From Tribonema minus (taxonomy: Eukaryota; Sar; Xanthophyceae; Tribonematales; Tribonemataceae): a stretch of DNA of 64,000 nucleotides. The translations under genes were made by a program, and so were the position numbers. The stretch spans positions 372,001 to 436,000 of the forward strand of contig JAFCMP010000017.1 in assembly GCA_017506865.1 (NCBI GenBank), written 5' to 3'. Of this stretch, positions 45,535-55,965 are shown piece after piece. Below the pieces are notes generated by a model that ran no database searches, was not told where the DNA came from, and saw only the letters and a list, made by a program, of their open reading frames with translations. The first letter of the stretch is position 1; every line of letters begins with the position of its first letter.

Positions 45535-47676
45535 GGTGCCTGAAACCAGAGACGCCGTGTGCACGTGCGTGCGTAAGACAAAAAGTAGATTCTTACCATA
45601 ACCTGAACACCCTAACGAGACTCGTGGTGTGCCAGACGGCACCTCTGAGCAAAACACAGCCACCACCAGCCCATAGCACTGCCAGGCTTACGGCAGATCC
45701 AACGGCGACAGGCGTGATACGAAGCTAAGCGCGGACAGGAGTCGAACCATCAACGGACGGAGCGATGCACACACGAATCTAAAAGAAAACGCGAGGGGAT
45801 CGCAGGCCTTTTTGTCGCACTTCTCCCTCCTCCAGCTACCGCATTCACCCAAGCTCAGTCATTGCAGCCTCTGCCTCCCAGCCATAAACTTCGCCCAAAT
45901 CGCACTTCCCTGGCCTTTGAGAGCAAGCGACTCGACAGGGACCGTAGGAGTGGCGCCAGGGCAATTAAAAAGAGTCCCTCGCCTTCCACAAGCCGCCCAC
46001 GCCTATCGCACGCACCTGGTGTTGAGTTGACTGTTGCTGCTGCTGGAGCAAAGGGAGTGCAAATTTAATGGTGGGGGACTGAGAGGTAGTTTACGCACTT
46101 CAGGAAACCAGAAATACGAAAGAGCTAGATCTATAGATTGGGCAACATGTTGCAACAGCCCTAAAGCACGGTGGCAGCATACTTTTAAAGCGCCATCAAA
46201 CAGGTGCTGCAGCTTCTAAATGTTTTTCCTACAGAGCGAACTTGCAGACTGATGGCATGCGCTAGGGTAGAGAGGCTTAGGTTTGATCCGGATTGTCGAG
46301 GGGCTTGCAATGCAGTATGCTGCTGCTGACGTGATCAGTTTACCTCGTGGCAAAAATACAACCATCTCAAAAAATGAAAAACACACCAATCTCAAAAAAT
46401 GGTCTGCATTGTGAGCAAAGCGACTGTCAATGAAGGGGGACAGTGAGTGGTATGTATGCATTAGACATGGGCCGCCCAACATAACCCCGCCGGGGCAGTC
46501 CCCAATTACGTATGTGGACACAGCATCACGTGCAAACTGTCACACTGTAAGGGTGAGCTTAGTAGCGCAGCATCATTACTCACTTCAAGTCCAATACGAG
46601 GGTTGCGTCGACCATCATCAGGGTCTAACTTAAAACGGTGGCTCGCAATGATGCTGGCCAAAGTATGTGGTGCGCGCTATTTGCACTGCACGCGGCACGT
46701 TCACGGACACTGGAACAAGCACACATACTTTGCAGACATACTTCGCAGAATATACATGTGCAGGTGCATAGACAATATGCATATGTCCTTTTCTTGTGTA
46801 CTTCGAAGTATGTGTTGCAAAAATAATATCATGCCGTTGCAATGAGGGCGGCGTAGCAGAAGTGCGCACGCCATGCAAGCATACCTTCACAATGCTTGAA
46901 ACTGCGTACTGCATACATATGTGTACATGTAGTCAGGCGTGTGTTTGCTAAACACAGGGATGCCCAAAAAACACTGATGACGGATGGCTCGACTTTTCCT
47001 GCTCATCCTAATCATCATGATGCCACATACGCTGTCACAAGTGAACCTCGTGGCGACGGGGTGTCCGCACGTCTTCAGCTGCCAGCCTTTTTGTGGCCAG
47101 GTTGCAGATGACCTCTTGTGGGTAAAGCGAGAAATAATTACACAAGTTCAAGTGACGTTGACCTGAAGATGTGGGGTCACGCTGGGGATCTGAGCTGAAG
47201 TCAGATTACCTGGCGTCAAGATGGTCACCTGGATTGCAGACGTGTCCCTGTGAGCATCACTGGCCAAGCACTCCTCATCCTACTGGTCTTCAAAGTTTGC
47301 GCTGACTGATGCTGATTTCAACCTCCCTGGTACAGTCAATAGGTAGCTCTACACCATCATGATGATCTTGCATTGTGCGCCTAGGCTCTTGCTTCTTAGA
47401 AGTTCTTTGACCTAGATTCTCACAAAGATCTCATGGCATGCGTAGGCAATAATACGTAACAGCCTTGATCAAACTTGAATGTGATCATCACAGTGCTGAG
47501 CACACGTACACAACTTGGACAGAGTACTTTTTATTAATTCTCGCTCAGGGCGCGAAAAAGCCCAGATGATTGGCATCTAGCTGTAAGGAATCTACATGTC
47601 GTATGACAGTCTGAAAGTGTCGCAACGACAACCACTCAAACGCCGCCGCCGCCAAATGGCATCTCGGGGTCCTCCC
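45535..47676. other. EF-1alpha 5' flank and gene-free interval
   Basis: The first few hundred bases are the EF-1alpha promoter/leader region. The remainder shows no coding character. Dispersed repeat B lies at 47524-47570, followed by the 3' flank of the retrotransposon fragment. Confidence 0.4.
47524..47570 (+). repeat. dispersed repeat B (copy 2)
   Basis: Matches 7711-7756 almost base for base (tctcgctcagggc ... cgaaaaagcccagatga). It lies about 105 bases beyond the end of the retrotransposon ORF on the opposite strand, so it may be part of that element's 3' untranslated tail. Confidence 0.55.
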
Positions 47677-48723
47677 CTACGTCCTCCTCCATGTGCCCCC
47701 CCCCCTGGATTCTGCCATGTGTGTCATAACACGGCCAGAGTACGCCATGTGGAGCGCTGCCGACAGTGCCGAGCGTAAGCGCGCCAGGGCGATGCCCTTG
47801 AGAGCTTTAGGGCGCGCTCCTCCGGGCACTGACATCCTGCTGGCACACTCCGTCGCCACAGCCTCCAGCAGCTTCCGCCCCTGCTCCCCGATGCTGCCAA
47901 ATGACCCTATTGCCAAAGTGGCAAGTTTGTAGCATTTCTGATCATAATGACCAGAATAGTGGGTAGTCTTGGCGGCCTCTTGGTCGCGGCAGCATCGCTC
48001 GGGGTCTGCTGCAGTCTTCGCCGCCCGCGACGCCACCTGTGCCTCGAAGCAGGTAACGTCCACCATGAGCGGTAGGTGGCGTGTCGGGTCGTCGTAGCCG
48101 GTCACCGGGAAGGCGTCGGCAGGCAGCACGATGTCCATCCTGCGACTCCCCGGCGGCCCGGCGGACCCCAGAAACGGCGTGTAGTCCTCGTCCACCAGTC
48201 CCGTTTTGAGGTATTGCCGCAGGAAGCGCTGCGTGGCCCTCTTGACGCTATTGTGGACGATGGTATCGTGCGCCTTGACGCGTGGCGCTTGACACAGCCG
48301 TGCATGCAGGGTGCCGCCCGGCGACTTCCCGCACAGCTTGCAGCCTGCCGTCTGCTCCTCTTCTCCGATGGCGCGTTTGACGGCCAGCTGCCAGGATAGG
48401 CCATCGAACGAAGCCGTTGTGGAGTACATGGGCTCGTTGAGGAATGCCATGCCGATCGAGTGCATGTGGCGCTGCGACCGGAATCGAGCAAGTGCTTGCG
48501 TGCGTTGCGTGCCCTGCGGCAGCTGTTGCAGGTCCGCCTCCACCTTATCTGCAAGCTCGGTAGCGACGGCATCTGCAAGAGCACTCTGATTGGGGCACTT
48601 CAGGCTACACTGCAACTGCAGAGCACTGGCGTCAAGTACGCAAGCAGCATCCGCACCAGTGCCCACCACCTGCTGTCGGCCGCAGCGGCGGCTGCTGCGT
48701 AGGTGGTTGCTGCTGCAGTGGCG
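47677..48723 (-). mobile_element. non-LTR retrotransposon fragment: C-terminal zinc knuckle and restriction-like nuclease
   Basis: One open frame of about 345 codons, without a clear start; a TAA precedes it in frame at about 48725-48727. A zinc-binding motif (C-K-L-C-G-K-S ... H-A-R-L-C) is followed by G-S-R-R-M-D-I-V-L-P ... L-M-V-D-V-T, the R-x-D ...(D)-V pattern of PD-(D/E)XK endonucleases at the C-termini of some reverse transcriptases. The reverse transcriptase itself is missing. The same zinc/nuclease polypeptide continues 5' only in shifted frames. I read this as a 5'-truncated, decaying element. Confidence 0.6.
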
Positions 48724-49465
48724 TTAGCGCTGGTGGCAGTATATGTTCCAGCTTGTCACCTGTTGCTGCACGTGAGGATGTGGCAGCTGTGGCGATCGTC
48801 CGCATGAGGGGCAGGCGCGCCACCTCTGCTGCTGCTGCGCCTTGTAGCATTGCTGGTGTGGAACGCGCAGCGCCTGCATTGACGGTGTACCTCTCAAAGT
48901 ACACATATTTGCGCCTCCCCAGATTTGGCAAATGCAACAGTGTGCATCGTGGCTTCTGCTTTGTTGAACAAATGTTGAACAAATGGAACTGCCGGCAAAC
49001 GACATAACCTGAGAGGCGTTTGAGGGGTTCACACAACGAGTAGGGCCAGGGCTACACGGCCGCCCGGCACAGCAACTGGACCACGGTGATGGGTACTTTA
49101 CAACGGCGCAATTCACTGTGCTTGGTGCATGCCCTGTCACCCTGTGTGCATATGCCATGTCACAAGACGTCAAGGGCTTACATGAAAGGTGCAACTGCTC
49201 GAGTAGGGCTTGCGCATGTTCAACGTCAATGAAGTCAGTGTTCAACGTCATGAATCCAATTACGCAGGCGCAGGAAGAGCCATGCGGCGAACAAACGGCA
49301 GCAGTACACGGATGTGCAGCCAGCAGAAGGCGATCATGTACATTCATGCCATTGACTGCAGTCACTGCAGCAATGAAGGCAGAAAGATTGTTGAAGGGAC
49401 AAGCGTGTACTGGTTACAAAGCGCACGACTTGCTGCATAGGGTTGTCGCTCTTCAACAGGTTAAC

Positions 49466-51870
49466 TCAGGCAAACATCGTGCCACTGGGGTCGATGAATT
49501 TGGCTACCAGAGGCCCCAACCGTTCCACCAGCTTTTTAAAGTGCCACTTGCAGCAAAGCTTAGCAGGCGACTGCGGGCCGGCACGCCCCTGCGTGTCATT
49601 GCCGAGCGCCGCCTTCACGTGCTGGTCGCACTCCGAGAGCTGTTTGACAGCGTCATCCCTTTGTGCCTGCTGATCACGAGGAAAGTGGTCCGAGTGCAAG
49701 AAAATTCTCAGTACCTTCGCCAGCTTGGCAACCACCTTGAAGTCTTCGGCGGTGTTTACCGCGTCACAGTCGACGCAAGAGAACCTCGTCGGGCACTCGT
49801 TCTTCAGCAGCAGCGCGCGCAGCCCGTCGCTGTCGTACTGAATGAGCAGCGCATTCAGAGCGCCGTACAGACAGTTCGCAGGTGCGCGGTGCCGGCGGTT
49901 CCCCGGAGCCAAGCACTCCATGGCCTTTTCTGCGGCGGCGCGGCGCGTCAACTCGGGTGGCTGCGCGCCAAACGCAGCTGCGGCGTCGGCGGGCACCACC
50001 GGAGGCGCGTGCACCTCGGGGGTGACCGCCCGAATCGCACCCATGGGAGCAGCTGGAGGCAGCACCAGCGGCAGAGCGGCCGGGCGGGCGAGCGGGGCGC
50101 CCGCGGCCGCCACGCGCAGCGGCTCGGGCGCAGGGCTCTCTTCGAGGCGCGCTCGCTTCGGCACAGGCGGCGCAGCCTCCGGCGCCACAGCCTCCAGAGC
50201 ATCAGCATTGGCTGAACGCTGATGCAGCGCGCCCTGGCCGCCAGCGTGCTGCTGGCCGGCAGGCGTTGGGGCCGCGGCGCCTGCGAGGGCGTAGAGCCAC
50301 GTGCCTTCGGCGTCGTCGTCGTGCGCCGCCGACGTGTAGGTGATGCCGGTGGCGTCGCCTTCGTCATCGATGATGCCGCGTACGACCTCGAAGGTGGCAG
50401 CGACAGCGCCGCTCGCAGGTTTGCGCCGCGGCCCGCAAATCTCGCCCCACAGTTCCCGGTTCTTGACGATGCTTTCCGTCAGGTGCGCCTCGGTCAGCCA
50501 GGTGCCTGCAGTGGTGGAGTCTAAGGGGGTCTAGTTCTCCAGCATGGTGCGTGCGGCGCGAATCAACTTGACTCCAGCGGTCTCCTCCTTGTTGCTACAG
50601 GCCGATGTGACGGTGGCATGAAAAAGAAAAGACGTGAGCTCATCTTGAGCGCATCGGGTGATGACCGTTGCGCTGATCGCTGATCTACTGACAAAGCAGC
50701 GGTATGTAGTGGATACAACTACACTACTTCTTGCATGATTTGGATTTGCTTCAGAATCTTCTAATGCACTCGAAAAGTCATTCAGGTAAAGGCTACCTTA
50801 AAGTTTGGAATAGTTTGATAGCAAGGCAAAGAACTCAAGATTCCAGTAAGCTCAGTGCCAGATTGGTACAACAAACCAGACTGCACGTCGCTTCCCTCAC
50901 GCAGCACGCAAGGCCCGTGCGCACTCATGTGATGAGATAATGCATGGTGTGAAACATCCGACCCTGTGATGTACGCACGTTGAAGATAACACGCAAAAAC
51001 AGTGTTACTTGTGCAAGCCTGCAGCATTCATCTGAATAAACTTGATGCGTGGGACACAAGTCACTTGAAGTCACATGTACACAAAAGCACATGGCGGTGG
51101 CCCCTTGCCTCACCTGAGTGTGTACCAAAACTCGGCCTTGCCATCTGAAGTTGACTTCTTCTCGAATGACAACGCTGACTTTCGCCCTTGGCGCGTGATG
51201 TATCTATTGATGTCTTGGTGATACATAGTGATGATGGCGCTGCGCGAGGGCACCTGCTGCCACACGGATTTCCAAAGGCCTTCAAGGGTTTCTTCCACGA
51301 GCGCGCTGAGTCCAATTCCTCGGTCTGCGCTGTACCAGCTCCGCCTCGCACGTTCCAGCGTCGTCTGATATTGCAGCTTATATTTGGGTGGCTGCTTGGC
51401 GACGACGCAGGCTGCGGCGGACGGTGCCGGCGGCGGAGCGTCGCCCCCTTCGTCAAGTTGACAGGCGGATGGTGCGGATGCGGGCGGACTAGGAGCGTCG
51501 GCCATTGCACTACGGGAGAAGGAAAACGGTGACGCAGAGGAGATGTAGATGAGTTGGCGCTTTTGTGTGCGAGTCCAACCGAAAGTTGTTGTTGAAGGTG
51601 CTCGGGACCTCACCTGAGGGAGTACGAGCGTCCGCTGACGTTGAGCTTCGTGCGCCCTGCACGAATAGCAGCATTGACGTCTCGACTGTACATCGTGCGC
51701 ACTGCCTTGGCGGTAGGCTTGTCTGGCCACACCTCCTTCCACAATTCGCTGCTGAAGATGTCTTCGACGAGTGCATCTAGCTCCACCAGCACATCCGCCC
51801 AGCGCTCCTCTATGCGGCGTTCTGTGACATCCAGCAGCCTCATATACAGGGGGCGCCTTTCAGACGCCAT
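49466..51870 (-). pseudogene. gene with three tandem copies of an unknown 65-residue domain, interrupted by in-frame TAG
   Basis: Exons on the minus strand: 51870-51614, 51509-51114 and 50594 onward, all joined in phase 2. Exon 3 reaches TAG at 50533-50531, but the same frame stays open for another 354 codons to 49466. Three related units are seen: L-W-K-E-V-W-P ... M-Y-S-R-D-V-N-A-A-I ... S-Y-S-L; L-W-K-S-V-W-Q ... M-Y-H-Q-D-I-N-R-Y-I ... F-W-Y-T-L; and, past the TAG, L-W-G-E-I-C-G ... A-T-F-E-V-V-R-G-I-I ... T-W-L-Y-A-L. The N-terminal part of unit 3 lies before the TAG, so the stop falls inside a domain. The rest is Ala/Pro-rich with an NLS-like P-K-R-A-R-L and a Cys-containing helical end. 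TAG is a normal stop in EF-1alpha, eIF1A and NAGS here, so this is a disabling mutation, readthrough, or a base error. No family recognised; possibly an ORF of a mobile element. Confidence 0.55.
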
Positions 51871-52028
51871 GACCTCACAGATGTGTGTGTGTGTCGGAGG
51901 TGCAATGTACTGTTCGGTTAACCTCGTTGGAATGATCTTCAAGTTGCGTTTGCGTTTGAGAATCTTCTTTGTATTTTTCTTGGATACAGTTCAGTTCAGT
52001 TGCACGCAGCTGTGGACCACCGTCGACT
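51871..52028. promoter_or_regulatory. compact divergent promoter region
   Basis: Only 158 bases separate the two divergent ATGs at 51870 (-) and 52029 (+). It includes a (GT)n-like stretch at about 51880-51893 and a T-rich segment at 51960-51985. Transcription of both genes probably starts here (inference). Confidence 0.35.
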
Positions 52029-53952
52029 ATGAGCGCCAGCTTCGGCGGCCGCAAGGCTGTCTACACCACTGGTGAGTGCTGTTACTCCGTGGCCAGTGAC
52101 ATCGCTGCCGGCGTTCGGAGAAGCAAAGATTTGGGGGGGGGTTGAAAGTTGCTGGGCAGCTGGAACTTCTGCTGTCGGTAGTCCCTATCGCCCCGCGAGC
52201 GTTCGTAACTGGCCTAGGTACATTGCCCCATCACGTGATGTGATGCCATTGCCCTGAGATTGACATGCGCGCGAGAAGATCCCGACAAACCAAGTTTGGT
52301 TGGGGGGGAACATTTTGAGTCCCCGCACGCTTGCCCTCTCCGTCAATCTTCTGCATCAGTATTGCCGGAAATAGGGCTCGTGCGCTCGAAACAACATTTC
52401 CATATGCGGGCCGTCTCACGTCTCGGAACCGCCTTCCGCGCGTGAATCGCAGGTACCGCGGCAAACGTCTTCGCCTCCCCCCCGCAGCTCCATGGCAACG
52501 GTGGCTACATCTTGAATCCCGCAGCGCTTCCATGGCCAGCAGAATGTTCCACCTCACGCGCTTTGGACGACGGGCACACCGGCACCAGCTATGACCTTCG
52601 GACAAGCCAGGATGCAAAGCCCTACAAACATAGACGTTTTCCGCTGTCCCCCCCCCGTCTACGCCACGGGCAACAGCACTGACTGGCGCCATGGCGGGCC
52701 GGCGCCGGCTGCGCACAGTGGGCATCCTCAGATTTTCGGCGACACCAACGCTCAGCGCCACCCAGCGACGGACGCTGCCGACACAGGCCGCGCGAAGGGC
52801 AGTCAGGACCAGAGCGGCGCCACCAGCGGCGCAGAGAGTACGCCAGGCGCGATCACTAATGCTGGCCCTGCAGAGGGTGCGCCAGACGCCGCCGTGGACG
52901 TCAACGCCAACGCCGCCCGCACGCAGGGCACGCCGAGCGTAGGCGCCGACGCCGCTGGCCATGCACGCAGTGCCGCCCCTGCAGGGGGCATGCCACTGGC
53001 AAGCGGCGACGCCGACAGCGCTCAGCCTGGCGACGGAGGCGACGGCGACGACAACGGCCGCAAGCAGCAGGCGGCCGTACAGCCCACGTCCGCTCTCGCT
53101 CTCCTCTCTGGCTTTTTGCCGAAAATGCTGGAGAAGTACAGCGAGGACAAGCCGGAGGAATGCTTGGACAAGCTCATGATTCCGTTGCTGCAGTCGACCG
53201 CGGAAACCCAGGTATCTGAGGCTAGGTGCCGCACAGCAACCACGGAAGCTGCTGCGACGCAGAGCACGCTCGCTGCTCGGCGCGCAGACCGTCACGACAA
53301 GATGGACCTGGTGAAGGAGGCGCTCGCATCAAAAATCAACGAGAGGGTTATCATCGCCATCATCAGCGACGACCCCACGCACACAGCGGCGCCTGTGCCC
53401 GCTGGCGCTGGTCGCCTTGATGAGCCTGCTGCTGCCGACGCTGGCGACGATGCCCCTGAGCCGGCCGCAGCCGGCGGACGCGGCAACACATCTCAACGCG
53501 CCGACGTCCAGGCTCGCGGCACCTCTCGTAAGCCAGCCGCCACGAGGGCTCGCGCCAACAATGCCGGCCCTGCGGTTCAGGTCGCAGACGGAGGCAGCAA
53601 TCGCGATGCGCCTGAAGTGCCTGTCCCGGAAGACTACCCCCTCCCTGCGCCCCCGGCATACTGTGCTGCAAACGCGATCCGCACGTACGCCGAGTATTTC
53701 AGGTACGATATACCAGACAACACTGTCGTTTTTGGCCGCCTGTGCACTAAGATCACCAATAAGTACAATGAGCGGGTCAAGAAGCAAGGTGTGACGATGA
53801 GGCGTAAGTTCTTGCCCGAGTTCTTCGAAAAACACATGATGCCAGTGATGACTGACGTGTTTGAGACAGAAGCTGCAAAGACAGATGGCCTGGTGAGCAA
53901 GCGCGACGACACAGTCTCTCAGCCGCGCAGGAAGGTCGCACGCCACTCGTGA
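52029..53952 (+). CDS. hypothetical acidic/basic protein, frame broken at a 9-C tract
   Basis: Exon 1 52029-52071 (M-S-A-S-F-G-G-R-K-A-V-Y-T-T) ends at a consensus donor. Exon 2 starts at 52453 in phase (G-T-A-A-N-V-F-A-S-P-P). Its frame runs well to the poly-C run at 52648-52656, after which coding continues to TGA at 53952 in the frame that needs one C fewer. That downstream frame has its own ATG at 52591. The protein is Ala/Gly/Asp-rich, then helical (M-L-E-K-Y-S-E-D-K-P-E-E-C-L-D-K-L), and ends with a conserved-looking region (Y-F-R-Y-D-I-P-D-N-T-V-V-F-G-R-L ... F-L-P-E-F-F-E-K-H-M) and a basic tail. No family recognised. Divergent partner of the three-repeat gene; likely part of the same mobile or lineage-specific unit. 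Confidence 0.5.
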
Positions 53953-54791
53953 GCGCATCACGTGCATGGCGTTGCTAGGTTTCGGGGGGTGCGCGCGCGC
54001 TTAGCGCGGTGGGGGATTCATCATCATCTACATGCTGGTTCAGGATTCAGGCAGGCAAGAGGGGGGGGAGGGGGTGACGTGCCGCTTGCGAGCGCTCGGG
54101 GTGCATGCGTTGTTGTGCGTGGCAGATAATAGTGTTTTCAAGCATGCAGCTGCATGTCTGCGTCGTGTGACGATCGTACAACTGAAGAGAAAAAAACTTC
54201 GTACAATAATCAAAGTTGCGGTTGTGTCTGCATTGATGCCCCCCTTGTTCAGATGCTGGTGCTTGATGCTTGCTTATGCGCCAAACGCTGTTCAGTGGTG
54301 ATGCGCTTCTGTTTGTTCGTCACAGAACGTGCATGCTTGCAATTTTGAAATTGAATTGCTCATTGTTGTCACTGGCAATACCATGATATTCATGCTGCAG
54401 TGCCCGTAGTTGAACGCTGTGGTATGTATGCATACTGGCCAATAAGCCTTGAAGAAGGCACTGCAGCTGTAGAGTGGTGGTCGAATGAGCAACCAGCAGT
54501 CACTAGTCACTGAGGTGTCGAGTTGCAGTCAGTCTTCGTTCATCAAGCACGGCTGTTTTTCAAAGTCAGCGCTCGGCGGCAAGTTTGGTGCTACCATCAT
54601 GATATCATGATGCACCGTGACTCCATCTTCATCATACATGCGTGTGCTGCCTGACATGGCGCATGACCGCTGCTTGTGGTATATGCGCAGAGAGTCCGGG
54701 AAATAGACATTGCATAGCACTTGAGCAACTGCTGTCCTTGTCCAAAGTATGACACGGAACCAGTCGCCATTAAGCCTGTGTGTGACTCACA
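53953..54791. other. interval without a convincing gene
   Basis: A minus-strand frame at about 54529-54772 (ending L-M-N-E-D, stop) has protein-like composition but no supported start or splice partner. A perfect palindrome, atcatgatatcatgat, lies at about 54595-54610. Confidence 0.35.
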
Positions 54792-55509
54792 GTGTACACG
54801 GACCCACCTACCCATGGCAATCTCCGGTGGCAAATGGCATATGCATGGACAGGACACCTCGAATTGCCTCCATCAGTTGTGACTCTCAACATATCAGCAC
54901 AGCATTCGAATCTCTGTGTTGTATTGTCAGCGACCAAGTTGTCCGACATTTTTCTGATGCGACACACCGCGGCTGCCGCAGTCAGTAAGTGCTTCTGACG
55001 CGCATAGTTTCAGTTCACAAAGTGGCTCATGCGACCACCGATGACGACGGCAACGCCCTGGACCGTTTCTCTGGCATTGCGAAAGCATCACTTCTCTCAT
55101 GCCAGGCGCTTTTGGCTAGGCTCCAAGGTGCCAAGAGAGGTGACAAGATTACAAGGGGGTCGGGGTTAGAATTAGGGCTACGTCAAGGTTACGTCAGGGC
55201 CAACCCCCAAATGTAACCAGACAGTCATACTCTTTTAAGTCAAAACCATATGCTGAAGATCTCGGCGAGGATGCTGAAAGATGCCCTTGCTGACTACTGG
55301 AGTTTGCTTCAATCCCAGCCCCTTGTGTGTCTCAATGTCACGTGTTCTCAACGTGTTCAAGGAGATGTTTGCAGGAAGAGGCAGTACAGAGCAACTGGGC
55401 AAGCAAGCACCACCACGTTCTCGTATTAGGCAGCACTGCACTACTTGCTGGTGCTACCTCAAAGCCTACACAATGCTTGCGTGGCAACACCATCGTACTC
55501 AAGCTGTAG
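54792..55509 (+). CDS. hypothetical gene with very short introns, 5' incomplete
   Basis: Exons about 54792-54984, 55014-55127, 55281-55324 and 55390-55509 (TAG), joined in phase. They read M-A-Y-A-W-T-G-H-L-E-L ... L-M-R-H-T-A-A-A-A-V | H-K-V-A-H-A-T-T-D-D-D-G-N-A-L-D-R-F | A-L-A-D-Y-W-S-L-L-Q-S-Q-P-L | S-N-W-A-S-K-H-H-H-V-L-V-L-G. The first intron is only 29 nt (GTAAGT...TTTCAG), the third 65 nt. No family recognised. Codon use is less GC-biased than in the conserved genes. Exon 3 and the 5' end are the least certain. Confidence 0.35.
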
Positions 55510-55965
55510 GGTCACGAAAATCTCGAACATGCTGGTGCAGACCGTCGCCGCGACCGTGCACTAATATGACTTCTCCCTACCGCCAACGCACAACGTCAAT
55601 GTTGCACGCGTGAGGCCCGGGCCAGTGCTAGATATCTACAGCACGCACGAACACGTGAGCGGCCACCCCCCAAAAAAGCATCAAGCGTATATACCCCCCC
55701 TCACCTCAGCACACACAAACACGCAGCGAGCTCTCCGCGCACCGACACACAAATGAGCTCAAAAAGCGGTTTCATTGTGGCTGTCCCGCTTCAAAGGCGC
55801 TCCGGATCGCACACCGCGCAGTCAGCAGCACCCCCGCACGCCCCCCCCCCCCCCCCCCCCCCCCCCCGCAACACTCCACATACGGCGGCACGACAGGCGA
55901 GGGCGACAGCAACGGCGCGCGCCGGAAGACGATGCTGATCACAGCGGCAGCGGCGGCTGCAGCGC

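Noticed and set aside
45127..45543. 138-codon + strand frame opposite EF-1alpha
   Set aside because: Shadow of a strongly biased, conserved coding strand.
45690..45770. tRNA-like GGTTCGACTCC on the minus strand
   Set aside because: The flanking bases do not form T or acceptor stems; it lies in the EF-1alpha leader region.
54529..54857. Minus-strand exon-like frame with a possible 15-nt intron
   Set aside because: The frame is protein-like, but a 15-nt intron is implausible and no start or partner exon was found.
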